Source: Planctomycetota bacterium
GTDB taxonomy: Bacteria; Planctomycetota; UBA1135; GCA-002686595
Assembly (NCBI GenBank): GCA_029259595.1
Contig: JAJDEW010000058.1
Coordinates: 19,601-83,600, forward strand
Reading direction: 5' to 3'
Length of the DNA stretch: 64,000 bases
The first letter of the stretch is position 1. The number at the start of each line of letters is the position of its first letter. Position numbers and translations under genes: made by a program. The notes under the pieces are model-generated. The model was not told where the DNA came from and ran no database searches. It was given only the letters and a program-made list of their open reading frames with translations. This document shows positions 46,124-54,409 of this stretch, piece after piece.

Positions 46124-46510
46124 CGTCGTTGAACTGCGAGTCGGAGGAGGGCGCCAAACCGTCCGATGAAGAGTACTTCGGATGCGGCGTGGGCGACCGG
46201 AAAGCTTGCCCGGTACGCAAGAACACCGCTGAATCCATGGATTCAGCGAAGCTCTCGTGTCCCTCGGCCGGGCCTTCCGGACGCACGCAGCGCGCCGGAC
46301 GACTCTTGGATCGGGCTGCCAGTGTAGCCCGTCCCAGCCGAGCCAGGGGGGCCTGTGGTCGGGTGTTCCTGCCCGCCCGAGGCGGAATGCTGTGGCGCGG
46401 GAGCGCGCTCCGGGGAGGTGGGCACGCCCGCTGGAAGCCTTTTCTCGACGCGCGAGGTCCTGGCCGGGTTCCCCAGGCCACCGAGGCCGCCGCCGGGAAA
46501 GTCCGAACGC
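46124..46510. other. Intergenic region containing repeat R5
   Basis: This 387-base spacer between two minus-strand genes holds repeat R5 (46157-46321). The remaining bases 46322-46510 have no convincing ORF. A promoter for the propeller gene is expected at the right end. Confidence 0.5.
46157..46321 (+). repeat. Copy R5 of the palindromic repeat family
   Basis: CCGATGAAGAGTACTTCGGATGC at the left, a perfect central palindrome CTGAATCCATGGATTCAG, CTCTCGTG, the arm GGCCGGGCCTTCCGGACGCA and CAGCGCGCCGG, ending GGGCTGCCAG. It closely matches the copy at 63680 in the right half. Confidence 0.75.
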
Positions 46511-46858
46511 TCAGATTCCGATCGTCACGTCGATCGCGTTCTGGAGCTGGATCAAGCCCGGACTGAAGGCGGCGCCCTGCGTACAGAGCGTCGCACCGAT
46601 CAGCGCACAGTCGTTGGGGATCGGAATGACGTGACCACCGACCGAGACGTCGAAGGGCAGGAAGGGCGGTAGGCAGAGGAGCTCGCCCTGGACGAAGCCC
46701 GTGAGCATCAAGCCCGTCACCGGTCCTCCCGTTCCGATCGCCACGATGCTGGCGAGGGCTCCGGTCAGGTTGACCGACGTGAGCCAGTTGGAGCCGACGA
46801 TGGCAGGCGCCGCTTCCAAGAAGCCGACCGGATTGCCCCCCAGCCCGTTGCGCGAGCT
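46511..46858 (-). other. Shared C-terminal domain, second instance
   Basis: It shows RNGLGGNP, PAIVGSNW, GELLCLPP, GGHVIPIPNDCALIG, TQGAAF and QNAIDVTIG in the same order and spacing as the instance at 43937-44293, attached to an unrelated N-terminal region. Confidence 0.7.
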
Positions 46859-48124
46859 GGAGCTCGCCGCGACGTTCGAAACACAGAGCAGGTAGGCACC
46901 CTCGGTCCCGTCGTCCAGAATCGCCTCGAAGAGGATGTTCTCGCCGTCGTCGCTGAGCGCGTAACCGTCCTGGATCCCGCGCAGCGTGTCGATCGCGACC
47001 GCCCCGACGGTCGTCACCCCCTCTTGCACGACCAGCGCCCCGTTCAAGAAGAGCCCGCTGTCGACGTCACCGTCGGGATCGTCCCAGGTGCCGTACCACA
47101 GCACGTCCCCACTGTTCGCGATCCAGACGGGACCGGACCCGAAGCCCGTCAACTGGAACGGGCCAATCGAGGCGGGAGAGTCTCCTTCCTGGAAGAGCTT
47201 CGCTCCGTTCTTCACGAGCAGGTCGGCCGTCGCCGCATCACCGTCGAGCCGGCCACGGAAGACGTACTCGCCGGCGCTGTTCAAGTCGACGACACACGCG
47301 GAGAGCGAAAACCAATTCCTGCCGCCGACGGGTGAGGCGGCACCCTCCTGCGCCAGCACGGTGCTCGAGTTCAGGTAGAGCGCGAGATCGTCCGTGGTGG
47401 GGCCGGTGAGGTCCACGACGTACGCGGCATCCCCGGCATTGTTGAACGCGAAGGCATGCGGCCCCGTCAGCAGGTCCGTGACGCTCTCCACCTGACCGAT
47501 CGGAACGTCTTCCTCCTTCACGATCACGGACTGGACCCCGGCCGAGGTGACCCGAACGAGGGCCCTGTCGACCGAGGTCGCGATCAACGGGTCGTCCACG
47601 GAGGCCAGGACGAGCGTGTCGGAGGCGTCGTTGACCTTCGTTTCGAAGAAGCCGACGTAGACGGTTCCGACCCCGAACTCCGGGGCGGTCGCGACATCGC
47701 CCTCTTGGATCAAGAGCGTCTCCCCCCTGAAAATGCCCGAGTCGTCGTTGCCTCCGCTCGTCCCGTCGAGGAAGAGGTTCCAGCTGCTCACGCCGTTGTT
47801 CGAGATGTTCACGGCGTCGAAGCTCCCGATGGTCGCGCCGACGGGTGCGACGAGCGCCTGGCCCTCACGCAAGAACAACGCTCCACTCCGCACGAGCACC
47901 GAATCCGCATTCGTGTCCGCGTTGTCGGTATCCGCCTCGACGACCCAGAACCCACCGTTGGCCACGGCCAGGTTGTCGATCCTCGTCACTGCGCCGACAC
48001 CGGCAACGACGTCGCCCTCCTGGAGCAGTGGGGTCGGTTGTTGCGCAGCCAACGGAGCCGCGAAGAACGAGAGGAACAGGAACGGTCGAAGGACGACGGG
48101 CGGGGTCAAGCTCGGCAGTTTCAT
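46511..48124 (-). CDS. Secreted repeat protein (choice-of-anchor, DUF7453-like) with the shared C-terminal domain
   Basis: The ATG at 48124 gives 537 residues with a signal peptide (FLFLSFFAAPLAAQQ). The body repeats a short unit in which L-x-x-QEGD or V-x-QEG alternates with L-F-L-N-G-type strands (LLQEGDVVAG, LLIQEGDVA, LAQEGAASPVGG, KLFQEGDSP, LVVQEGVTT), a propeller-like architecture seen in many planctomycete and cyanobacterial secreted proteins. The last 115 residues (from SSRNGLGGNP) have the same layout as the C-terminus of the propeller gene at 43937. No catalytic residues are evident. The function is unknown. Confidence 0.75.
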   Translation of the reverse strand: MKLPSLTPPVVLRPFLFLSFFAAPLAAQQPTPLLQEGDVVAGVGAVTRIDNLAVANGGFWVVEADTDNADTNADSVLVRSGALFLREGQALVAPVGATIGSFDAVNISNNGVSSWNLFLDGTSGGNDDSGIFRGETLLIQEGDVATAPEFGVGTVYVGFFETKVNDASDTLVLASVDDPLIATSVDRALVRVTSAGVQSVIVKEEDVPIGQVESVTDLLTGPHAFAFNNAGDAAYVVDLTGPTTDDLALYLNSSTVLAQEGAASPVGGRNWFSLSACVVDLNSAGEYVFRGRLDGDAATADLLVKNGAKLFQEGDSPASIGPFQLTGFGSGPVWIANSGDVLWYGTWDDPDGDVDSGLFLNGALVVQEGVTTVGAVAIDTLRGIQDGYALSDDGENILFEAILDDGTEGAYLLCVSNVAASSSSRNGLGGNPVGFLEAAPAIVGSNWLTSVNLTGALASIVAIGTGGPVTGLMLTGFVQGELLCLPPFLPFDVSVGGHVIPIPNDCALIGATLCTQGAAFSPGLIQLQNAIDVTIGI

Positions 48125-48535
48125 GGGACTCCTCGGTTCGACAGCGTCGACACGCGACGCACGATCGAGACCCGTTATACACGAGATCCAACACGCGAGG
48201 GCTCGCCTCCAGCGCGGCACGATCGACGGCGTCCCGCACGGCCGTTCGGTTCGATTCGATCGTAGCCGGGCCCTACCGGATCATGACGAGTTCAGAACAC
48301 GTCGGGCACCGAGGGAGCAGCGTGTCCGACGCGCTACCGAGGTGCCGTTAGTGACCGATCCTGGCGCCCGCCCGACCGACTCTGCCCCAACGACGTGAAC
48401 GACGTTCGTGCCGACCGCGGCGTACCCCCGCGCACGAGTCAGCGGCTCCCTCCCAGCGCGGCTCATGCCTGCTTCGACGGTGAAAGCCTGATTCCACCTT
48501 GAGGTGCCCACCCCGTGTTCGAGAATGGCGCGCCC
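48125..48535. other. Divergent spacer between the secreted protein gene and the deacetylase operon
   Basis: These 411 bases should hold two divergent promoters. A TATAAC lies near 48172 on the minus strand without a convincing partner hexamer. No repeat-family copy or terminator was found. Confidence 0.45.
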
Positions 48536-49534
48536 ATGAAGCGACCCCTCAGGTCCCTCGTCTCCGCGCACGCGCTGCCCGCGCTCGCGATGATCGGCGC
48601 TTTGCTCGTGGCCGGTTGCCGAGCTTCCGGTCCGCGCGCCGTCGAGGTTACCGACCGCGCGGAAGCTACAGGACCGCGCGTCCTCGTGGTGACCGCGCAT
48701 CCGGACGACGAATCGGCCTGCGCGGCGAGCCTCTACAAGATCACGACTTGGCTCGACGGTGCCTGCGACCTCGCTGTTCTGACGAATGGTGAGGGTGGCT
48801 TCAAGTACGCCACGCTCAGCGAACGCATCTACGGGCTCGAGCTCACCGACGAGGCCACGGGACGCGCCGAGCTTCCGGAAATCCGCAAGGCCGAACTCTT
48901 TGCGGCTGGTCGGGTCCTGGGACTTCGAAGGATCGCCTTCTTCGATCAGATCGATCATCGCTACACGCAGGATCCGCACGAGGTGCTCGACCAGGGTGGT
49001 CCATGGGACGTCGAGTCGATCCGTGAGCGCTTGACCCGCCTCATGCAGGGCGCTCGCTACGACTTCGTGTTCCTGCTGGCACCCACGCCTGAAACGCACG
49101 GGCACCACCAGGCGGCCACGATTCTCGCGATGGAGGCCGCTCGCGACCTGCCTTCGGAAGAGCGGCCGGTGCTCCTCGCCGTGAAGACGCGCGAAAGCGA
49201 GACCGAGCCCTACCAGCCAGCCCTGCTCGAAGGCTATCCGATCACGGAGATCGATCCGCGCGAGCACTTCGTTTTCGACCGCCGCCAGACCTTCGGGCAT
49301 CGGAACCGACTCGACTACCGGATCGTGGTCAACTGGGTCATCGCCGCGCACAAGTCCCAGGGGACCATGCAGCTCTTCGTGAACCGTGGCGACCAGGAGG
49401 TCTTCTATCCCTTTGCGCTCAATCGGGAGGGTGCGCTGGAGCGGGCCACCGCCCTCTTCGAGCGCCTGGCCGAGCCTCAGTTCCTGCCCAGGACGTATGG
49501 CGAAACCGCGGGCACGAACGCGGCCCCCCGATGA
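48536..49534 (+). CDS. LmbE/PIG-L-family deacetylase, lipoprotein
   Basis: The ATG at 48536 gives 332 residues and a good lipoprotein signal (LPALAMIGALLVAGC). The LmbE zinc motif VVTAHPDDESACAAS (HPDDE) and a later His pair in PETHGHHQAAT complete the usual metal site. The family removes acetyl groups from N-acetylglucosamine-containing substrates, such as GlcNAc-PI, mycothiol and bacillithiol precursors, or chitooligosaccharides. Anchored outside the cytoplasm, it could act on glycans of the envelope or of the environment. The stop overlaps the ATG of an HGSNAT-like membrane protein (ATGA), so they should work together. Confidence 0.85.
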   Translation: MKRPLRSLVSAHALPALAMIGALLVAGCRASGPRAVEVTDRAEATGPRVLVVTAHPDDESACAASLYKITTWLDGACDLAVLTNGEGGFKYATLSERIYGLELTDEATGRAELPEIRKAELFAAGRVLGLRRIAFFDQIDHRYTQDPHEVLDQGGPWDVESIRERLTRLMQGARYDFVFLLAPTPETHGHHQAATILAMEAARDLPSEERPVLLAVKTRESETEPYQPALLEGYPITEIDPREHFVFDRRQTFGHRNRLDYRIVVNWVIAAHKSQGTMQLFVNRGDQEVFYPFALNREGALERATALFERLAEPQFLPRTYGETAGTNAAPR

Positions 49535-50601
49535 GCGGAACTGCTGCGCCCCGCCGCTGGGCTTCCCTGGACGCGCTACGCGGCTTCGACATGTTCTGGA
49601 TCGTCGGGGGTAGCGCGGTCGTCGCCGCGTTGGCGAATGCAACCGGGTCGAGCTCGCTCGCGGCATTCGAGCGACAGCTTCATCACGCGGACTGGCACGG
49701 CTTCACCGCCTGGGACCTCGTCTTCCCGTTGTTTCTCTTCCTGGCCGGGGTTTCCTTGCCGCTCTCGCTCGCACGACGGCGCAAGGCCGGCGCGACGCGG
49801 AGCGAGATCGACAGCCACATTCTGCGGCGTGCGCTGCTCCTGGTTCTCCTGGGCGTGGTCTACAACATCGGGCCCCAGGGCAACTTCGACCTGCGCTTCG
49901 CGAGCGTCCTCGGGCGCATCGGACTGGCCTGGGCCGGCGCCGCGCTGCTCTTCGTTCGCTTGCGACCGCGAGGCCAGGTCCTCTGGGCCGCGGGCCTCCT
50001 GTGTGGATATCACGCGGCCCTGCTCTGGATCCCTGTTCCCGGACATGGCACCGGCAATCTCGCCTCCGGGGCCACGCTGACCGACTGGTTCGATCGGAGC
50101 TTCCTGCCCGGCCGCCTGCACCGCGGGGACGGTGATCCCGAAGGTCTGCTCTCGACGCTTCCCGCCGTTACGAACGCGTTGTTCGGCGCCTGGGCCGGCT
50201 TGGCCCTGCAACGTGCCGGACGGCCTCGTCGAGCGGTCGTCGAGCTCGTCCTGGGCGGCGGGGCCCTGCTCGCGCTCGGCTGGTTCTGGAGCCTCGCCTT
50301 GCCGTTGAACAAGAACCTGTGGACGAGCTCGTTCGCCGTCTTCACGGGCGGCTGCAGCGCGCTCCTCCTCGGCCTCTTCGTGGCGCTCGTCGACGGAGGC
50401 ATGTGGAACGGTTGGACACGTCCCTTCGTCGCCCTCGGTCGGAACGCGATCACGATCTACCTCGTGAACCGTTTCGTTCCCATCGAGGCCTGGGCGAAGG
50501 AGCTCTGGAGCGACCCGTTGTGGATCGCTTCCGTGGGGCTGGCCGCCAACCTCGCCCTGGTCGTCCTGCTCGACAGGAAGCGCATCTGGCTGCGCCTCTG
50601 A
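49531..50601 (+). CDS. HGSNAT-like membrane acetyltransferase (DUF5009/heparan-alpha-glucosaminide N-acetyltransferase type)
   Basis: This 356-residue protein has about 9-10 membrane helices. The N-terminus RWASLDALRGFDMFWIVGG matches the conserved SLDxLRGxxM start of the family. TAWDLVFPLFLFLAGVSLPLS, FDLRFASVLGRIGLAW and PFVALGRNAITIYLVN are also typical. The eukaryotic relative moves acetyl groups across the lysosomal membrane onto glucosamine ends. Here it is translationally coupled to an exported LmbE deacetylase, and the pair could exchange acetyl groups on amino sugars outside the cytoplasm. That idea is inference. The EamA gene starts three bases downstream. Confidence 0.83.
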   Translation: MSGTAAPRRWASLDALRGFDMFWIVGGSAVVAALANATGSSSLAAFERQLHHADWHGFTAWDLVFPLFLFLAGVSLPLSLARRRKAGATRSEIDSHILRRALLLVLLGVVYNIGPQGNFDLRFASVLGRIGLAWAGAALLFVRLRPRGQVLWAAGLLCGYHAALLWIPVPGHGTGNLASGATLTDWFDRSFLPGRLHRGDGDPEGLLSTLPAVTNALFGAWAGLALQRAGRPRRAVVELVLGGGALLALGWFWSLALPLNKNLWTSSFAVFTGGCSALLLGLFVALVDGGMWNGWTRPFVALGRNAITIYLVNRFVPIEAWAKELWSDPLWIASVGLAANLALVVLLDRKRIWLRL

Positions 50602-50603
50602 CC

Positions 50604-51530
50604 ATGAAGTCGCACGAGCGAGCTCCTACGTCCCGGACGATCAACGCCTCCGTCGGATTGCTGACGATGATCTGGGGGAGCACTTACTTCGTCATCCGCG
50701 CGGGCCTGGCCGACCTCAGCCCTTTCACGGCTGCGACCTGTCGTTTCATCGTCGCGGGGACCCTGTTCGCACTCTTCGGCCCGCGGATCGCCCGTCGCGA
50801 AGGTGGCGTGCCGCCGAGCTGGCGCGCGAGCTGGTCATTCGGCCTTGCGAACGTCGCGCTTCCCTACGCGATCGTCTACTGGTCCGAGACGGTACTGCCA
50901 TCGGGACTCGTCAGCGTGTTGTGGGCCAGCTTCCCGATGATGATGGGAGTGGCCGGACACCTCTTCGTTCCAGGTGAGCGCCTCCATGGACGCCAATGGG
51001 CGGGCCTCGGCCTCGGCTTCGTCGGAATCTGCATCCTCTTCGCAACGGACCTGCGCTCGCTCGGAAGCGACGCCGTCGTCGCCGGACTGATTCTCCTGGT
51101 CAGCCCGGCCGCAACGGCCATCGGCACGATCTGGGTCAAGGCGGGGTCGGCGCGCACCAGCTCAGCGCTCCTGAATCGCAACGGGATGCTCATCGCCAGC
51201 TTGACGCTCGGTGCGCTCGCCTTCGCGTTCGAAGAGCCGCTCGAATCGAACTGGAGTGCCCGCGCGGTCGGCAGTGTGCTCTACCTCGCGATCCTCGGAA
51301 CGTTCGTCGCCTTCGGCACCTACTACTGGGCGCTGCGCCACGCTCCGGCCTATCGACTCAGCATGATCGCCTACCTGACGCCGGTGCTCGCACTCGTTCT
51401 CGGCACTCTGGCAGGGGACGAACCCTTCGCGCTGACGACGGTCCTCGGGTCCTTGACGATCTTCGCGGGCGTTGCGCTCGTCATGAACGCACGGCCCTCC
51501 GCACCTGTCGTCACGCAAGCGCGGCAGTGA
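50604..51530 (+). CDS. EamA/DMT-family transporter
   Basis: The ATG at 50604, two bases after the previous stop, gives 308 residues with 10 hydrophobic segments in two homologous EamA halves: TMIWGSTYFVIRAGLADLSPF begins the first, and the second contains AIGTIWVKAGSA and ending helices after LGTFVAFGTYYWALRHAP. Transporters of this type export amino acids or other metabolites; the substrate is unknown. The gene completes a three-gene operon with the LmbE deacetylase and the HGSNAT-like protein. Confidence 0.85.
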   Translation: MKSHERAPTSRTINASVGLLTMIWGSTYFVIRAGLADLSPFTAATCRFIVAGTLFALFGPRIARREGGVPPSWRASWSFGLANVALPYAIVYWSETVLPSGLVSVLWASFPMMMGVAGHLFVPGERLHGRQWAGLGLGFVGICILFATDLRSLGSDAVVAGLILLVSPAATAIGTIWVKAGSARTSSALLNRNGMLIASLTLGALAFAFEEPLESNWSARAVGSVLYLAILGTFVAFGTYYWALRHAPAYRLSMIAYLTPVLALVLGTLAGDEPFALTTVLGSLTIFAGVALVMNARPSAPVVTQARQ

Positions 51531-51552
51531 AGCGCGGGTCGCGGCGCGTGCC

Positions 51553-52677
51553 TCAGCCCATCCGACCGATCTCGGCAGCCAGCGCGTTCGACACCCGACG
51601 CAAGCCGAGGTCCGAAGGGTGCGAGCCATCGACCGAGCCTTCCCCGTCCGTTCCGAAGAGGTCTGCTCCCCCCAGCTGGAACAGGCGCTGGTGACCTCGA
51701 TCCATCAGCGAAAAGTACGCTCGACGGAAAGCCTGGTTCTTCTTCGCGTGCGTTTCCGCCAGGCCACGCGCGAGCCAAGCGCCCTGATGCTCGCGCTCTC
51801 CGACCAGGAGGAGCGGCACGTTCGGCTGCTTCTCCCGCAGCGCCTCGACGAACGGGACCATCCGCTCGCTCACCTGCTCGGGGGTCATGTTCGGGAGGCA
51901 GTCGATCACGTAGAGCGACGCGTCGGCCTCTCCGAGCACCCCGGCCAGCGCCGGGTCCATGTCCCCGTTCCCCGAGAAGCCCAGGTTCACGGTCGGCCGC
52001 TCGAGTCTGCGGCCGACGTCCGCCGGCGCCGCCATTCCCGGGCGACTCGCGCAGGCACCTTGAACGATCGACGTGCCGTAGAAGACGATCGGTCGCGAAC
52101 GGGGCGACGCTGTCTCGAAGCGCGAATCCTCGAGCACTCCGAGCTCCAAACGCTCGATTCCGTTGTAGAGCGGCAGGTAGAGCCGATAGTCACGCGCGGT
52201 CCCATCGGCCCCGGAGAACAGCAGCGCATCCACGTCGCGGGCAACGGGCTGAGAGACGCCCGCGTGGCGCCATCCTCGCCGTGCGTCGAAACCATAGAGG
52301 TCGACCCCGCTCACACCGGTCGCCGGCATGTGGGGCATGGCCAGCTCCCCGGACGTCAGCCGATAGCGAACGCGCAGAGCAGTCGAATCGGTACGGAACG
52401 CGAGGGACAGGCCGGCCGCGTGTCCGGAAAGGGCCCAAATCCGCTCGGAAACCACCTTCTCGAAGCGATTCGGCAAGCGACCGAACGCCCGCTCGATCTC
52501 GGCGAAGCCGCGCCCTTCGAGCTCCTTCGGCTCGATCGCTCGCCAGACGAGGTCCTCGTTTCGAGGCGCGGGGCACGCCCTCCGCGCGCTCGCGGACAGA
52601 GACATGATTGGTGCGGCACCGCCGATCCAACCACTCCAGAGGAGGAACGTGCGTCGATCGCTCTTGCCGTGCTTCAT
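51553..52677 (-). CDS. SGNH/GDSL-type hydrolase, exported
   Basis: The ATG at 52677 gives 374 residues with a Tat-like signal (DRRTFLLWSGWIGGAAPIMSLSASA). The N-terminal half is a beta-sandwich. The catalytic SGNH domain follows: block I VFYGTSIVQGACAS (Ser in GTSI), block III GFSGNGDMDP (Gly-x-Asn), and the Asp-x-x-His box DGSHPSDLG near the C-terminus. It probably deacetylates or hydrolyses ester bonds of polysaccharides. It converges on the EamA gene with 22 bases between, and starts divergently from the trp leader. Confidence 0.82.
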   Translation of the reverse strand: MKHGKSDRRTFLLWSGWIGGAAPIMSLSASARRACPAPRNEDLVWRAIEPKELEGRGFAEIERAFGRLPNRFEKVVSERIWALSGHAAGLSLAFRTDSTALRVRYRLTSGELAMPHMPATGVSGVDLYGFDARRGWRHAGVSQPVARDVDALLFSGADGTARDYRLYLPLYNGIERLELGVLEDSRFETASPRSRPIVFYGTSIVQGACASRPGMAAPADVGRRLERPTVNLGFSGNGDMDPALAGVLGEADASLYVIDCLPNMTPEQVSERMVPFVEALREKQPNVPLLLVGEREHQGAWLARGLAETHAKKNQAFRRAYFSLMDRGHQRLFQLGGADLFGTDGEGSVDGSHPSDLGLRRVSNALAAEIGRMG

Positions 52678-52763
52678 GCGTTCAGGATCGGATGCGGGAA
52701 CAAGAAATGCGAGCGATCCCCTTGCCCTCTGCGATTTTCCGGGTGAGACTCCGCTTGCCCCCC

Positions 52764-52877
52764 ATGCGTACCACCTCCCCGCACGACCGCCGAGCCCAAG
52801 CGGCTCCGCTCCAAGTGACCACGCCGCCCGGCGGCCAGTGGTGGTGGCCCTGCTCCGCGACGGTGGGTGCCGACTAA
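52764..52877 (+). CDS. trpL: trp operon leader peptide (37 residues, three consecutive Trp codons)
   Basis: ATG at 52764, stop TAA at 52875-52877. Residues 26-28 are Trp-Trp-Trp, encoded at 52839-52847, followed by PCSATVGAD. A GTG at 52815 would give a 20-residue version with the same Trp codons. No strong ribosome-binding site is seen before the ATG. The peptide ends just before the hairpin at 52899-52933 and the trpE start at 52967, so it is positioned to sense charged tRNA-Trp. Trp is one of the rarest residues, so three in a row in a leader of this length before a trp operon is very unlikely by chance. Confidence 0.85.
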   Translation: MRTTSPHDRRAQAAPLQVTTPPGGQWWWPCSATVGAD

Positions 52878-52906
52878 ACGCAACGGCTGACTGATCACAA
52901 CCCACC
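52862..52906 (+). promoter_or_regulatory. Antiterminator pairing of the trp attenuator
   Basis: GGTGGGT (52862-52868) can pair perfectly with ACCCACC (52900-52906). When a ribosome stalls at the Trp codons this pairing is free to form and would block the terminator. When the ribosome reaches the stop at 52877 it should cover the first segment. An upstream ACCACC near 52770 could pair with the same segment as a protector. Confidence 0.65.
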
Positions 52907-52933
52907 TCGCGGGCTTCCGGAGGTGGGTTTTTT
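52899..52933 (+). terminator. Rho-independent attenuator terminator before trpE
   Basis: AACCCACCTC (52899-52908) pairs with GAGGTGGGTT (52920-52929), and the stem runs into six T (52928-52933). It lies between the leader peptide stop and the trpE start. Confidence 0.88.
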
Positions 52934-52966
52934 CGTGCCGCCTTCGGATCCCGCGACCGAAGGCCC

Positions 52967-54409
52967 ATGCAGCACGAATTCGAACTCGAAACCGACCTCC
53001 TCACGCCCATCGGCGTGTACCGAGCGTTGCGTCCCTTGCGCCCGCGCTTCCTCCTGGAAAGCGCGCGCCCCGGACCGCTCGCGGACCGCTACGCACTGAT
53101 CGGACTCGGTCCGGCGGAGGAGATCCGCTGGGACGCGGACGGTCTGACCGTCGACGGTCGGCGCGTTCCGGAGCCTGCTTCTCGCGCCGAGCTCCTGGAC
53201 TTCTTGCGCGCTCGCCTGTCCGAGGCGCCGCGCTTCGAGCACGACATCGATGCGCTCGCCTTTCGTGGTGGTCTCGTCGGAGCGGCTGGCTACGGCCTCG
53301 CTCGACGGCTGGACCGGGTGCGCGGCTCGGCGCTCGATCAGGCCCCGGTTCTGGCCTTCGACGCTCCGCGCGCCTGCCTCGTGATCGATTCGCGTTCGCG
53401 TGCCGCGACGCTGCTGTACGACGGACCCGCGTCCCGGCGGCAGGAGCTGCAGCGCGAGATCTCGAAGCTCCTGTCTGCTCCGACCACCCCCACGGCCTCG
53501 CCGCGGCCCGTCGGCGCAGCGCGGCCCGAGCTCGACCGCGAGGCCTTCCGAACACGGGTTCTGCGGGCCAAGGAGGCGATCGCCGCGGGCGACGTCTACC
53601 AGCTCGTGCTGTCGACCCGCTTCGAAGGCACCGGCGCACCGGATCCCGTCGAGCTCTACCGCAACCTGCGACGCAGCAATCCGTCGCCCTACCACTTCCT
53701 GTTCGAGCTCGGGGCCCGAACGCTGGTCGGTGCTTCGCCCGAGGCCCTGGTGCGCTCGACCGGCTCGCACGCCTTTCTCCAGCCGATCGCAGGGACGCGC
53801 AGACGTGGACACGACCGCTCCGAGGACCTGCTTCTCGAGCGTGAGCTGCTCGCGGACCCCAAGGAGGCGGCCGAACACGTCATGCTGGTCGACCTCGCAC
53901 GCAACGACCTCGGACGGGTGGCACAGGCGCGCTCGGTGGCCGTCGACCCCTACCGCACGATCGAGCGCTTCAGCCACGTGATGCACATCGTGAGTGGAGT
54001 GAAGGGCGTACTCGAGTCGGGCATCGACGGCTTCGAGCTCTTCGCCGCCGTCTTCCCGGCCGGTACCGTTGTCGGGGCACCGAAGCTCGCGGCGATGGAA
54101 GAGATCGTCAGGCTCGAGGACGGCGAACGCGACTTCTATGCGGGCTCCGTCGGCTACTTCGGACACGACGGAGTCGTCGATCAAGCGATCACGATCCGCA
54201 CGCTCGTCGTCGAACGGGAGCGCCATTCCTTCCAGGCCGGAGCCGGCATCGTCGCCGACAGCGACCCCGACGCGGAATACGACGAGGTCCTGGCCAAGGC
54301 GGGCGCGCTCCAGCGTGCGATTCGGCCGCGGTCGACGTCACGCCCCGAGGGTCGCGCGCCGAGTGCGCCCCCGCCCAGGTCCCACCGGTCGCTGGAGGTG
54401 GCTCCGTGA
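52967..54409 (+). CDS. trpE: Anthranilate synthase component I
   Basis: This 480-residue protein has the Trp-binding motif LLESA near residue 29, matching the feedback-inhibition site of TrpE, so the enzyme is probably inhibited by tryptophan. The chorismate-binding domain contains NPSPYHFLFELG, GASPEALVRS, PIAGTRRRG, HVMLVDLARNDLGRV, FSHVMHIVSGV (catalytic His), FPAGTVVGAPKLAAMEEI and the C-terminal GAGIVADSDP. It makes anthranilate from chorismate with ammonia supplied by TrpG. The gene follows the attenuator by 34 bases and overlaps trpG by four bases (GTGA). Confidence 0.95.
   Translation: MQHEFELETDLLTPIGVYRALRPLRPRFLLESARPGPLADRYALIGLGPAEEIRWDADGLTVDGRRVPEPASRAELLDFLRARLSEAPRFEHDIDALAFRGGLVGAAGYGLARRLDRVRGSALDQAPVLAFDAPRACLVIDSRSRAATLLYDGPASRRQELQREISKLLSAPTTPTASPRPVGAARPELDREAFRTRVLRAKEAIAAGDVYQLVLSTRFEGTGAPDPVELYRNLRRSNPSPYHFLFELGARTLVGASPEALVRSTGSHAFLQPIAGTRRRGHDRSEDLLLERELLADPKEAAEHVMLVDLARNDLGRVAQARSVAVDPYRTIERFSHVMHIVSGVKGVLESGIDGFELFAAVFPAGTVVGAPKLAAMEEIVRLEDGERDFYAGSVGYFGHDGVVDQAITIRTLVVERERHSFQAGAGIVADSDPDAEYDEVLAKAGALQRAIRPRSTSRPEGRAPSAPPPRSHRSLEVAP

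Noticed and set aside
46511..48220. Earlier start of the QEG-repeat protein at 48220
   Set aside because: The ATG at 48124 directly begins a signal peptide; the upstream 32 residues are Arg/Trp/Cys-rich and would bury it.
51553..53010. Extended start of the SGNH hydrolase up to 53010
   Set aside because: The extension would run antisense through the trp leader and attenuator, and the ATG at 52677 begins a clean Tat-like signal.
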